64,000 bases of DNA, taken from Anaeropeptidivorans aminofermentans. GTDB taxonomy: Bacteria; Bacillota; Clostridia; Lachnospirales; UBA5962. The notes beneath the pieces are model-generated. The model ran no database searches, was not told the origin of the DNA, and saw nothing but the letters and a program-made list of their open reading frames with translations. The position numbers were made by a program, and so were the translations under genes. Of this stretch, positions 8,078 to 18,500 are shown piece after piece (positions within the stretch are counted from its first letter, which is position 1; every line of letters begins with the position of its first letter). The stretch spans positions 3,348,001 through 3,412,000 of the forward strand of contig NZ_OW711693.1 in NCBI RefSeq assembly GCF_940670685.1, in the 5' to 3' direction.

Positions 8078-9034
8078 ATGTTAGATAATTTGATTTTCAG
8101 TCTAAACGCGGTTATGCCTATTTTTCTTGTTATGGTCATTGGTTTTTTTATTAAACGGGCGGGATTTTTCGATAATACCGGCGCAAGGCAGATGAATGCC
8201 CTTGTCTTTAACTTTGCCCTTCCTATAAAGCTTTTCATGGATATCTTCAAATCAGACATGAGCGAAATGATGGATATCCCTCTTATTTTATATTCCGTCT
8301 CCACCAATATCGTCTGGTTTTTCCTTATTTGGGCATTAGCCTTATACATAATAAAAGACAGGAATCACTTAGGCGCCTTTATTCAAGGCTGCTTCAGAAG
8401 CAATTACGCAATCATCGGTCTTCCTTTAGTCGCAAATATCCTTGACGGGCACCTTCCGGGAAAAGCCGCGGTTATAAGCACCTTCGTCATACCTTTGTAT
8501 AATATTATGGCTGTAATTGTGCTTACCATCTATGGAAATAACAAGGAAATTGAAATAAAATCCTCAGTTAAATCGGCACTTCGAAATATTGCAAGAAACC
8601 CCATGATTATAGGAATCCTTCTGGGGGTTATTTTCTCCGGCTTAAAAATTCCTCTTCCGAAGCCTGCCGTATCCTCTCTTAATTATATGGCGGAATTAAG
8701 TACCCCCTTAGCCCTTATATGTATAGGCGGAAGCATCGACCTTTCAAAGGTAAAGGCAAGGTTTAAGCCGGCCCTAAGCGTTTGCTTTCTAAAGCTTGCG
8801 CTGATGCCTCTTTTATTTGTTCCTCCTGCCATAATGCTGGGGCTTCCATCTGACAGCATTATTATACTTTTTGTTCTTTTTGCCGCCCCTACGGCTGTAA
8901 GCAGCTATGTTATGGTTACCTATATGGGCTCCGACGAAGCCCTTGCATCTAATATCCTGGTTATGACAAGCCTCTTTTCGGTATTTACCTATACCATAGG
9001 CGTCTACGTGCTGAAAAGCATCGGAATCATATAA
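8078..9034 (+). CDS. AEC family transporter (auxin efflux carrier type)
   Basis: A 318-residue integral membrane protein with about ten hydrophobic segments and family features NALVFNFALPIKLF near the N-terminus, GCFRSNYAIIGLPL in the middle and AAPTAVSSYVM near the C-terminus. Bacterial AEC members export or exchange small organic acids and amino acid derivatives; the substrate cannot be predicted here. AGGAGGG lies 7 nt before the ATG. It is monocistronic, bounded by the tRNA terminator and its own strong hairpin. Confidence 0.9.
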   Translation: MLDNLIFSLNAVMPIFLVMVIGFFIKRAGFFDNTGARQMNALVFNFALPIKLFMDIFKSDMSEMMDIPLILYSVSTNIVWFFLIWALALYIIKDRNHLGAFIQGCFRSNYAIIGLPLVANILDGHLPGKAAVISTFVIPLYNIMAVIVLTIYGNNKEIEIKSSVKSALRNIARNPMIIGILLGVIFSGLKIPLPKPAVSSLNYMAELSTPLALICIGGSIDLSKVKARFKPALSVCFLKLALMPLLFVPPAIMLGLPSDSIIILFVLFAAPTAVSSYVMVTYMGSDEALASNILVMTSLFSVFTYTIGVYVLKSIGII

Positions 9035-9042
9035 AGCACTGA

Positions 9043-9080
9043 AAAGCCCTCCTGTTTAATAAACAGGAGGGCTTTCTTTT
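9043..9080 (+). terminator. Strong terminator of the AEC gene
   Basis: A 16-bp perfect stem (AAAGCCCTCCTGTTTA and its complement) with a 1-nt centre, followed by CTTTT. Confidence 0.9.
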
Positions 9081-9153
9081 GGTTACCTGTGCGGGAAAAT
9101 GCTGGAAATGCTGTTTAAAAAAGATTAAGCACCTATCCAACTTGCTGTTTTGC

Positions 9154-9226
9154 TGCACTCTGGGGGAATTGAACCCCCGACCTTTCGGTTCGGAGCCGAA
9201 CGCTCTATCCACTGAGCTAAGAGTGC
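9154..9226 (-). tRNA. tRNA-Arg (CCG)
   Basis: Read on the minus strand, acceptor GCACTCT pairs with AGAGTGC, the anticodon loop CTCCGAA gives CCG, and the T-arm is GGGGGTTCAATTCCCCC. It is 73 nt with A discriminator and no encoded CCA. Confidence 0.95.
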
Positions 9227-9257
9227 GAAAGAATCGACTGGAAATTTTTATAAAACC

Positions 9258-9375
9258 CAAATTTGCATCTGCTGAGGCTTGGACCAAGCCTTTATTGCTT
9301 TACCTAAATCCTCTCGGTAGGTACGATGGTCTTTTTCCCATGGGAAGCTACCGCACTGATAGACTTTTTCTATTT
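9258..9375. other. Unassigned structured intergenic segment
   Basis: It contains the near-perfect palindrome GGCTTGG-A-CCAAGCC at 9276-9290, then a CGGTAG...CTACCG long-range pair enclosing CCCATGGG, then ACTTTTTCT. It matches no RNA family I can recognise. It may be a small RNA or the leader of tRNA-Arg on the minus strand. Confidence 0.3.
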
Positions 9376-9445
9376 TATCATACTTTCATTTTAATTTAAA
9401 GGAAAATAGTTTTAAGAAAACAGAAAAACAAAATAAGTAAATTTT

Positions 9446-9475
9446 TTGACAATATCAGGGGTTCATTAGTATACT
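9446..9475 (+). promoter_or_regulatory. Candidate sigma-A promoter far upstream of the first Fn3 gene
   Basis: TTGACA and TATACT with an 18-bp spacer. The next gene starts 578 nt later; 9480-9840 between them is AT-rich and contains no convincing gene. Confidence 0.4.
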
Positions 9476-9840
9476 TAAAAGGTTCATACGTAATATAAAT
9501 TTAATAAAAATAGCTGGCAGAAAATTAGAATTTTGACGATATTATAAATATAGTTTATTCATTATAATACATTAAAAACCTTAGGAACCTTCAAGCATGG
9601 TGTATAAAATACATTTTGAATTCCAAGCACTTATTTTATGTGTCGAAAGATACATAGGAAAAGTCTTTTGGCGGCAATTTGCTTAAATAACACGATTATT
9701 AAGCTATTGGCTGTTTTTTCAAATTATTGCAGGGCCTTTAATTTAATTAAATAAAGCAAGAGTAAGTTCTTGCATGTTCAGCGCAAATTGCTGTAAATTC
9801 TTTTACTGCGGTTAATCCGGCTGATATATATCTTGTATAA

Positions 9841-9999
9841 AATAACGTGAGTTCGACAAAGCGGAACCCCTTGGGTTCGCCAAGGAAAAATCCGAAGGAC
9901 TTTTCATGTTATAAGCATAAAACTTTAAGTACACCTTCAGGTGTGCGCGTTGCAGTGTTTTTCTGCAAATTTGTGCGAATGTTTCATAAGTTCGATGGC
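9841..9999. repeat. Family F mosaic repeat, copy 2
   Basis: Shares ATAACGTGAGTTCGA and AAAAATCCGAAGGACTTTTCATGTTA-like modules with 3979-4103 in the same order. The TTGCAGTG...GTGCGAA module (9950-9979) is inverted relative to copy 1. Confidence 0.55.
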
Positions 10000-10052
10000 G
10001 TTTTTGTACCGCCGAATTTACATTAAAATACTTATTTTTCAGGAGGAATAGA

Positions 10053-13000
10053 ATGAAAAAATTTATTGCAGGGCTCATGGCTTTTATCTTTATATTTAAT
10101 GGCTTTCCCTTTTCTTTGGTTCAGGTATACGCCGCATATTCGGAGGATTTCCAATTAAATTCAAGGTTTGACATGAATCTTAAAACCATATCCGCCTCCG
10201 ACAGCCCCATCATTAACGGTATCCTAACCGATGTACCGGCAGATACGGTTACCCTTGATTTCAGCCTTAAGAATATGACAATCGGCGAAGACCTTGTGCT
10301 GAACTATGCCCTAGACAGAAATACTTTTATAAAGCTCATTTTAAATAAAGATAATGATGAATATATCACAACCAGATTTGAAATGCTGAAATATGAAGGC
10401 AGTGCATGGAACCCCACGGTGTTTGACCCTCTTGTATATTCTTCCAGGGCAAGCAATTATGTGAAAGCCGAGCTCTATGAAAGCGGCGACGGCGACGCCC
10501 ATCAGCTTATAAGAGAGCCTGCAGACCCCGCCCAGCCTTTAACGGGATATTCCTTTAAATTTAAAGAAGATCAAGGCTTTTCCTTTAAGCTTGGCTCTAT
10601 GAGTATTTCGTTTAAGCATACGAAAGGCACAGATAATTTCACCTTTACCACCAATCAAATTAAAAAGGGATTTGTTTATAATTTCATACTCACAGATAAA
10701 ACCGGAGCCATATTTAATTCTTCCAATCAGGTGAAGGTGTATTCCGGTATAAGTCAAGATACCATAGATTTCATTCCCCTTGCCAATGATACTGCCGGCG
10801 GTTATGCCGTTATAAAAAACGATACGAATGATACAATTACCAGCCTTAAAAACAATAATTATGTTCTAAATTATAGCGAAACCGGGAATATTTTTCCGGC
10901 AGGAGAGGACGTAGCCATGGCCGTCCGCTTTGATATGCCTATGGAGCTTCCTACGGCGAGCTTTTTATCAACTCCGCCTACAGGGCCAATTATGCCTGCC
11001 ATTGTCAATAATACCAATTATGATATTGACTTCACTCTTTTAATAAAGCATAATCTCAAGGCCTATGATGAAGGAAAGCTTTATATCAATAATATTCTGG
11101 ACCTTACGGCAAAAGCGTATGCCGATGCATTTGAAATTGCGGAAACTACTAATACAACCTCTACTCCCGCCACGATTCAAGGCCAATTTGATAATCCTGT
11201 AAAAACAGCAGGCGGCCCTGTTTCCACCGCGAGGCTTCTTGAAAAAAACAACACTAGGGCGGAGATTGTCTTAAAGGATTTAAAGCCCGGCATGCTTTTT
11301 AATATTCAGGTAAAATCAGAGCTAAAAAATACAGTGGGCACTGAAAAAATCACCAATTCCGCCGGTTTTTATACGCCTTTGGGAACGGCCTTTACCTTTC
11401 TTGAATACAGGTTCGTTTACGACGGCGTAGAATTTAAAATGCAGTTTGACCCTTACAGCGGCCACAGCGGAGGCTACCGCGTCACAGCGAAGGACGGCGC
11501 CACTCAAATACATACAAGCAACGGGAACATCCCCATTACCGCGCCGATCAACAGGCTCCTGAAGGACGATTTCATTATAGAATTTATGCCCGGATACGCG
11601 GGCGACACCTTTATCGGCATCATATATTCTGAATGGTCCAGCTTTAACGCGAAAGAAGCGCCCTTGGAGCTCGGGGCCGCCAGAGAGTTCACCGTGGAAA
11701 GCCATAACTTGAAGGCCCTCCCAAGCTATGACCCCGGCGAAAGCTATGGTTCAAGAGGAACCCTCGATATGACTTTGAGCTGGCAGCTGGCATTTGCCGA
11801 TGCCATAAAAAACGAGATAAATAAGCAAACCCAGCCTCAAGACAAGAAATTTAATGTTTCTTATAATTTGTTAAAATCCCTTGAAAATAATCATGAGAAG
11901 GCTTTGCCCTTTGCCCATGTAGTTTTGGAAATTTTCCCAGACCCGTCAGACAATGATGTTTATAAGGCAAAATATGAAATATACGATATTGCGGACATAG
12001 AAAACGGAGCCCCCAAAGCCGGCGCTAATCCTGTTTACGAAGACACATCAACCCTTGAAATAAAAGACGAAAGATTCGTAGTCACTATAGACCTTAAGGA
12101 TATTCCCGCCGAGAGAAGAACGGGAACTGTAGAAAACACAGCAGGTTACAAATTTATATATAAAAATATCTATTACCTTGGGGCGGAGACTTTGCCGCCA
12201 ACCACCGGAATTAAGAAAATATCCACCTTTGATACTATGACCTTAAGCGACATTACGGATATGGAGATTCCGCCTCTTAAAAACCTAAGGTCCGTTTCTG
12301 AAAAGCTTGGGGAAACCTCTTTTGAAATGAGATGGTCTGTATCAGGCGAACAGCTTAGAGACTATTATGAAAGCTTCCCCTTTGACATGGATAAAGATAA
12401 TTTTAAATATCACATTTTCGTATCCCATGATGAAAATGCCATTAAAAAGCTTTCAGGAAAGAAATACGAAGATATTTTATCAATGGTAAACTCCTTTGAC
12501 TATGCGGCACCTGTTCCTGCCGGAACAAGCGATTATACAGTGGAATTCAGCCAAAGCCAGTTAAATAACCTCAGAGACGGAAAAATTCTTCATATCAAAG
12601 ATTTAGAAGAAAATAATAAAGCAGATTTTTTAGAAGCAGTAAAAGACGGATTGGATTTTACAAAGTCCATTAGCTTTTTAGGCACCGATAAAAACCAAAC
12701 TTATTACATATATGCCTTATTTGAAATAGACCATATGGATATTGAGAAGGACCCTGATGAAGAGCTTCCTCCCAAATACTCAAAGCTTTCACCGCTTTTC
12801 GGCATAACCACCAAAGGGGATAAAGCGCCCCCAGACGGCACGGATAAAAGGCCCCCGGCCCCTACGGTTTCCATAAAGGATGTGGCTATAGATTCCATGA
12901 CGGCCTATTGGAAGCATGCAGACAGGCCTGCGGAAGGCTCCAGTGAAAAGATTTACTATGAAGTCATAAGAACAAAGGGCAAGCAGATAGACAGCAAATA

Positions 13001-15080
13001 TCTTGACTCTTATGAGGCCTTTGACGATTTTTATAAAAGACTTTCAAGTGAAATGCCCGATACGGAAAAGGTATTCCTGATTACGGATACGGAAGAAGGC
13101 CTTAAGCCCCCTAAAATATTTGACGGAAGAAATTATACCGATTCTTCCGCCGATAAAATGGAAGTCCTTACGACAAAGGCGGAGGTTGAATTAAGGGATA
13201 AAAGCCTTTCCTCCAACAGCATTTATTTCTACTATGTGAGAACCGTAAGAGTCGTGACAGACGAAGAGGGAAATACAAAGAAAATTGTATCCGTATGGAA
13301 TTATAATACAGGAACAACATCAACCGTAGGCATTCCCATAAATCTTAAAGCAGAAAGCTCTGCCTCCGGATATGACCCAAAAACGGAAATGATTATTACC
13401 TTTGATGCACCCCTGGCAAGCCTTACGGCTTTAGGAACGGAATACGGCCTTCAATACACCATCAAGGAAGATGACGGAGACTATGGAAGCCCCGTAACCA
13501 TGGACCACAGCGTCCTTAAAAACGCCGCAAAGGAAGCCGCCTTAAAAGGATATTTTTCCTTTTCCTATAAAATTTCAGGCCTTAAGCCAAACACCATGTA
13601 CAGCATCAGAGTTCGGCTGATTAATTTAAAATCTTCCGATACTTCCATGTGGTCTAATATTGCCGTTTCCAAAACCCATATGGATCAGGACGACTATTTC
13701 AACGATAAGGAAGTCGGCTCATGGCTTGATTATTACAAAGAAAACCTTACGGCACTTTTTAAAAACAATTATTGGGTTACCCAAAACGCTAAGAATAAAT
13801 TTTCCGCAGTTTACAGGCCCACGATGTTTGAAAGCCTTTTATCAGGAACAACAGGCACAGGAATTGAAATGCCTACGGGAATATTTGAATCGGGGAGCCT
13901 TACCTACTATATTCCTGCTTCAAGCATAGCCCAGGCAAATTCAGCTCAAAAGGGATTTGTTCTTGAAAAGGGGAATCTCCAGATTATAGCCTCCCCCGAT
14001 ATGGTAAATACGGATCTTAACGAAAGCATTAAAAAGCTTACGGATAGAATAGCTAAAAATGACATAAAGGATTATTATGTTGTAATGAATATTGAGTTTA
14101 GAGCCTATAGCCAAAGCATTAACGGGCAGAACCCTCTTTCAGAAAACATGGTAATCAATTTAAGCGTTGAAGGAAGCACCATTGCTTCTGCCACCTGGGA
14201 TAACGAAAGACTTGCGGAATATCTTGAAAAAATAGAGAGCGAAGCAAAATCCGAAAGCGTACGGAAAAGAATCTCCTCTATGATAGAAAACAAAAGCGCC
14301 AATGAAGATATCGTAAAATATATCTCCTCTCTCGTTTCAGATTTTGAGAAGGATATGGTAAAGAAAAACGAAGCTTCTTTTAAAAAGACATTGAAGCTAA
14401 GAGAAAGGCTTCAAGTCTTTGACGGCACAATGATTATGGTCCTCAGGGCGGAGCAGCCGGGGCTTCAGGCCTCAGGCTACCGCTTAGATTCTGTATCTAC
14501 CCCTTTGCAAACCATTGCCTACGGTACGGGGAAAGCCTTTTACGTAAATTCCCCCGGCTCTTATATCTTTGCAGGCCTTGTCATAGACCTGCAGGGAATG
14601 CCGAATCAGCCAAACGCCGGCACGACCTACGCCATTGTGGGAAAATACGGCCTTTCGGAGTTTCTTGGATATAACGGAAGCATCAACACTGCCCAAAATG
14701 CTTCAAGAAAAGCCCTTTTAGGAAGCGCCGCAAGAATGGCCGGTGCCCCTCAAGGAAGCGACCCTATACAGTTTTTTAAAGCCAAGGGATATAATATCTC
14801 TGGGGCAGGCCTTGACAATATCGCCACAAATCAGGAAACCATCTATATTATCATGGCTGTGTATGAAGCCAAAACCAACACCAAGGTTTCTACCTTAAAA
14901 GTCAGAAATTACGGTGTTCTGAACGGTGTATCAGGAATAAACGAAACTTACAAGAAAAGTATCTATGCTGCCTATGAGCTTGGCATATATACAGAGAAGC
15001 CCTTTGCCCCAAGAGGCCCCGTATCTATAAAAAATCTGCTCGATATGCTTACAAGGCTTGATTCCAGGGCAAATCTTTAG
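10053..15080 (+). CDS. Giant secreted fibronectin type III surface protein 1
   Basis: 1675 residues with a signal peptide (MKKFIAGLMAFIFIFNGF, cleavage probably after VYAA). The body is beta-rich. Fn3-like units are recognisable near residues 735-930 (PPLKNL...), 933-1085 (PPAPTVSIKDVAIDS) and 1090-1207 (ending in LKPNTMYSIRVRL and MWSNIAVSKT). A C-terminal region from about 1455 ends in an SLH-like unit (YAAYELGIYTEK, RGPVSIKNLLDMLTRL). There is no LPXTG sorting signal, so the degenerate SLH part probably anchors it to wall polymer. AGGAGG lies 7 nt before the ATG. It is paralogous in architecture to the gene at 15578. It is perhaps an adhesin or S-layer-associated structural protein; no enzymatic motif was seen. 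Confidence 0.85.
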   Translation: MKKFIAGLMAFIFIFNGFPFSLVQVYAAYSEDFQLNSRFDMNLKTISASDSPIINGILTDVPADTVTLDFSLKNMTIGEDLVLNYALDRNTFIKLILNKDNDEYITTRFEMLKYEGSAWNPTVFDPLVYSSRASNYVKAELYESGDGDAHQLIREPADPAQPLTGYSFKFKEDQGFSFKLGSMSISFKHTKGTDNFTFTTNQIKKGFVYNFILTDKTGAIFNSSNQVKVYSGISQDTIDFIPLANDTAGGYAVIKNDTNDTITSLKNNNYVLNYSETGNIFPAGEDVAMAVRFDMPMELPTASFLSTPPTGPIMPAIVNNTNYDIDFTLLIKHNLKAYDEGKLYINNILDLTAKAYADAFEIAETTNTTSTPATIQGQFDNPVKTAGGPVSTARLLEKNNTRAEIVLKDLKPGMLFNIQVKSELKNTVGTEKITNSAGFYTPLGTAFTFLEYRFVYDGVEFKMQFDPYSGHSGGYRVTAKDGATQIHTSNGNIPITAPINRLLKDDFIIEFMPGYAGDTFIGIIYSEWSSFNAKEAPLELGAAREFTVESHNLKALPSYDPGESYGSRGTLDMTLSWQLAFADAIKNEINKQTQPQDKKFNVSYNLLKSLENNHEKALPFAHVVLEIFPDPSDNDVYKAKYEIYDIADIENGAPKAGANPVYEDTSTLEIKDERFVVTIDLKDIPAERRTGTVENTAGYKFIYKNIYYLGAETLPPTTGIKKISTFDTMTLSDITDMEIPPLKNLRSVSEKLGETSFEMRWSVSGEQLRDYYESFPFDMDKDNFKYHIFVSHDENAIKKLSGKKYEDILSMVNSFDYAAPVPAGTSDYTVEFSQSQLNNLRDGKILHIKDLEENNKADFLEAVKDGLDFTKSISFLGTDKNQTYYIYALFEIDHMDIEKDPDEELPPKYSKLSPLFGITTKGDKAPPDGTDKRPPAPTVSIKDVAIDSMTAYWKHADRPAEGSSEKIYYEVIRTKGKQIDSKYLDSYEAFDDFYKRLSSEMPDTEKVFLITDTEEGLKPPKIFDGRNYTDSSADKMEVLTTKAEVELRDKSLSSNSIYFYYVRTVRVVTDEEGNTKKIVSVWNYNTGTTSTVGIPINLKAESSASGYDPKTEMIITFDAPLASLTALGTEYGLQYTIKEDDGDYGSPVTMDHSVLKNAAKEAALKGYFSFSYKISGLKPNTMYSIRVRLINLKSSDTSMWSNIAVSKTHMDQDDYFNDKEVGSWLDYYKENLTALFKNNYWVTQNAKNKFSAVYRPTMFESLLSGTTGTGIEMPTGIFESGSLTYYIPASSIAQANSAQKGFVLEKGNLQIIASPDMVNTDLNESIKKLTDRIAKNDIKDYYVVMNIEFRAYSQSINGQNPLSENMVINLSVEGSTIASATWDNERLAEYLEKIESEAKSESVRKRISSMIENKSANEDIVKYISSLVSDFEKDMVKKNEASFKKTLKLRERLQVFDGTMIMVLRAEQPGLQASGYRLDSVSTPLQTIAYGTGKAFYVNSPGSYIFAGLVIDLQGMPNQPNAGTTYAIVGKYGLSEFLGYNGSINTAQNASRKALLGSAARMAGAPQGSDPIQFFKAKGYNISGAGLDNIATNQETIYIIMAVYEAKTNTKVSTLKVRNYGVLNGVSGINETYKKSIYAAYELGIYTEKPFAPRGPVSIKNLLDMLTRLDSRANL

Positions 15081-15152
15081 ATTGAATGCATTACAGGCTT
15101 TTCAAAATTCTTTAAAAAAGCACTGATGAACGCCTGAACGGATAAGTTTACG

Positions 15153-15187
15153 CTTATTATAAAATGCCCAGGGCATTTTATAATAAG
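15153..15187 (+). terminator. 17-bp perfect hairpin after Fn3 protein 1
   Basis: CTTATTATAAAATGCCC and its complement around a single A. There is no long T-run after it, so it may be a weak terminator or a palindromic repeat. Confidence 0.5.
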
Positions 15188-15299
15188 CAGTTTTAACAAA
15201 AAGATTGCATCTTCGTTAAAAGGTTTTTAAAGCACAAGCCTTTTTTGTAAAAAGATACTATGCTGATTTTCAATATGCCGGATATAGTCAATTTGCTTT

Positions 15300-15428
15300 T
15301 ATAGTAATATAGCTTTAAGGCAGTAACAAAAACCTATTTTTCATAAACGGCTTCATCTATAGAAGCGCTTAAATGAAGCTATTCAAAATATACGCTTTTT
15401 GTTACCCTATTTAAGGTATATTACTATA
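15300..15428. repeat. Family A repeat, well preserved copy
   Basis: 129 bp with perfect 12-bp ends TATAGTAATATA/TATATTACTATA. The inner arms are GTAACAAAAACCTATTTTTC and ATATACGCTTTTTGTTAC. Non-coding, between the two Fn3 genes. Confidence 0.75.
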
Positions 15429-15577
15429 TACCACTGTAAGAATTTGGTTCCAGAGAGCATGAAATAAGAAAAAAGTAAATTGACAATGCTGGTATTTCAT
15501 TTGAATTTAAATATAGTGCATGAAAGGCCGGTATCTTTTCTTTCAGGCCGTGCCCTGAGTATTTTAAGGAGGACTTC

Positions 15578-18500
15578 ATGAGAAATTTATATAAGAAATT
15601 AATACCCCTTTTAATGGCTTTTGTCCTTATCTTAGGCTCTGTTCCGCCTGTACCCGTATTTGCCGCCCCCGGAACATCCCTATCCATTACTACCCATGCT
15701 TCCGCAAACAATAATTACGACGTAAGCCTTTCCTTTACCCCGCCTTCTATACCGAATCTGGTTCGATATAAAGTAACTTATGAAAACGTTACAAGAGGCG
15801 GTGTTCAGTCCTTTGAAACCAATAATGCGGCAAGCACCATAACATTTACAAGAAACCTTGACCCCGGCTCCTTATATACCTTTAAAGTATATCCCATATC
15901 TTATACCACAGATGCCCAGGGAAACACCGTTTACCATACCAGCTCGGAAAGCGCCGGAGACTTTGCCGCTCTTACGAATATCACGGTAGACGCCATAGGC
16001 TCCGGGAACTCCATATCTGTTACCTTTGACGTTCCCCGGGTAAAAAATGCAGACTTCTTTCAGCAGTATAAAATATATTTTGCTACTATAGGCGTAGCAA
16101 ATATGGACGGCAACCTGGAATGGACAAATATGCCTGAAACTGTCGATGCGTCTTCCCTTAAAATAGAAAATAACAAGGCCACCTATACCTATTACAATAG
16201 TGCTTTTAAGCCGGGAAAGCTATTCGCCATAAAAGTAGAGCCTGTTCTTAATAACAATGAAAGAGATAATATCTCCCCTACTCAAATAATTTCCAATCTT
16301 GGCAGCTTTACCTTTGCAACCGACCGCACCGTGGATTATCACACAGGCAAGGCCTATATCAGGCCCTCTTTAGTCATAAACGACAACAGCCTTACCAATA
16401 TCGATTTAATATGGGATAGCCTTGATAAAGAGCTTCTGTCATCGAAGCTTTCATCTTTGGATATTTATCAATACACGCCCCATAATAATGTAACTGATAA
16501 CATTTTGCACCTTGGGAATGATTTCTTCTCAACCACCTCTGTTTCCATACCAAAGCCCGATGCGCCGGTTACGGAATTTTTCATGAGGGCAGTATATAAC
16601 GACGTAAGCTATAAGATTAAGAACAAATCCTATAACCTCGGCAACGTTACGATAGAAAGCGCACGGGTTCAGTATATGCAAAAAGAGGAAGCCTTTGCCC
16701 CCTATAGCCCTCATATATACGATATCAGCCATACGGGAACGACGAACGCTTCCATGGCAATTACATGGGAAGGCTTTTTAAGAAATCCGCTGAACGCCAT
16801 TGAAGAAGAATACGAAGACACAGGAAAGCATTTCGATAAAAACATCACTTACGACATCTATATCACCGATGATCCTGTGAATTTTTCTTCCATGCGCAAA
16901 GAACATGCTCTCTCTCTTTTAGGAACCGGCATACCTGTAGTTAAAATTGATAACAAACCCTATTTTAAATATAACTTTGCAAATTACTACACCAATGACG
17001 GCTCAGGGCTTGTTCAAAAGGCCTTTGTACAGAATAAAATCTATTATATAAAAATAGTTGCTTCAAGGGGCCAGGAAACCTCCACTCCGGCCTACGGCTC
17101 TTATTACATCATGCCTACGGATAAAATTCCCGTGGAGCCTAATATTCTTGCTTCACCGCCTTTACGGATAAAGGTTTTAAACGGCGCAGAAGTCATCACT
17201 GAAAACTCCATTACGGTGGAATGGGACGAGCAATGGATAGAAATTTTCAAGCCGGGCCCATCCGGTAAGCCGGAGGACGGAAAATGGTTTTCAAAAATCG
17301 GCATCTCCAACGGCAGCCTCCTTTACGGCAGTGACACCATAAAAGACAGCGATAATATCCTTCTTAAGAACAGGGTCTTAAAAGACGATGGAACCATCGA
17401 TAAGCTTGCAACCTTTGATAAAATAAAAGAAGCCCTTAAAGACTTCTTTCCTGAATCACCAGCGGACCCTACGAATATTCTTGTTTTAAGGCTGGCAGAT
17501 ATTTCCGGCGTTTCCTATAAACTCCATAACGCGGAATACGCTCTTGTAGGAGATTTGGGCTATACAGAATATTATGATGAAATATCAAGGGCAGAGACCA
17601 CTTATCAATGGGAAAATATTAGCCCTAAAAAATCCGGCCCTATTACCATGGAATTTACCGTTACTGCAAGCCATAACCCTCCCTTAAACACTTTAAAAGC
17701 AGGGACCCCTTATGCCATCTTTATAAGGCCTTTTGCATCCTTCGGCTCCGAGGAAAGGCTTGCATCTTACCCGGCATACGTAACCTCCACCACCCTAACG
17801 GGAAGAGACCCTGTTGAAATAAACCCGGTTGTTCCCATTCTTGAGCCTGTTTCATCAACAGATATCAGCGTTACGGTACGCTTTGAATATTTAGATGACC
17901 TTCAATATGAATTAAGGATAAGCGATTTATATACGGCCTATTCCACCGGGGGAACCCCTATCACAAACGAAGAGCTTTTGAAAAACGGCATTAAAAAAAT
18001 AGATACTGCAACAGGAAAGCTTTATATGGAATATACTATAAACGGGCTTTTTCCCGAAACCCGCTATTACTTATGGATACGCTCCGCCTCCGGGGGGAAA
18101 CAGTCCAACTGGTCTAACCCTATAGAAATGAAAACCCTGGAGCTTTCGGCTCCCGAAGCGCCGAGGGGCCTTGGCCTTGCTTCAAAGCTTAGCGTAAATA
18201 CCTATAATCAGGAAAAGAAAACCGATTACCTCCCTTCGGATAAGGATTATATTATCGTTGAATGGCTCAGAATAAACGCCGATATTGATTTAGCCCCGAA
18301 AGATTCCGAAAGCACAGGGGGCGGCGGAGATAAGACCGCGGCGGCGGAGTTCCTTTTTAATCCTGCCATTAAAGAAAGCTACATGGTTAAATTTAATGAG
18401 CTTATCAGCAGCAAGCTTTATTACATAAGGGCAAAAACAAGGCTTACAGTATCAAAAAACGGCATGCTTTCTGAAAGAGCCTATTCCTACATTGTTGAAA

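Noticed and set aside
9079-9399. 106-codon plus-strand frame across tRNA-Arg(CCG)
   Set aside because: It runs antisense through a tRNA gene and a structured spacer; translation shows no family.
11322-11705. 127-codon open frame on the minus strand within Fn3 protein 1
   Set aside because: It is antisense to a clearly coding beta-rich domain, has no RBS and no recognisable family; it results from the local GC-rich patch.
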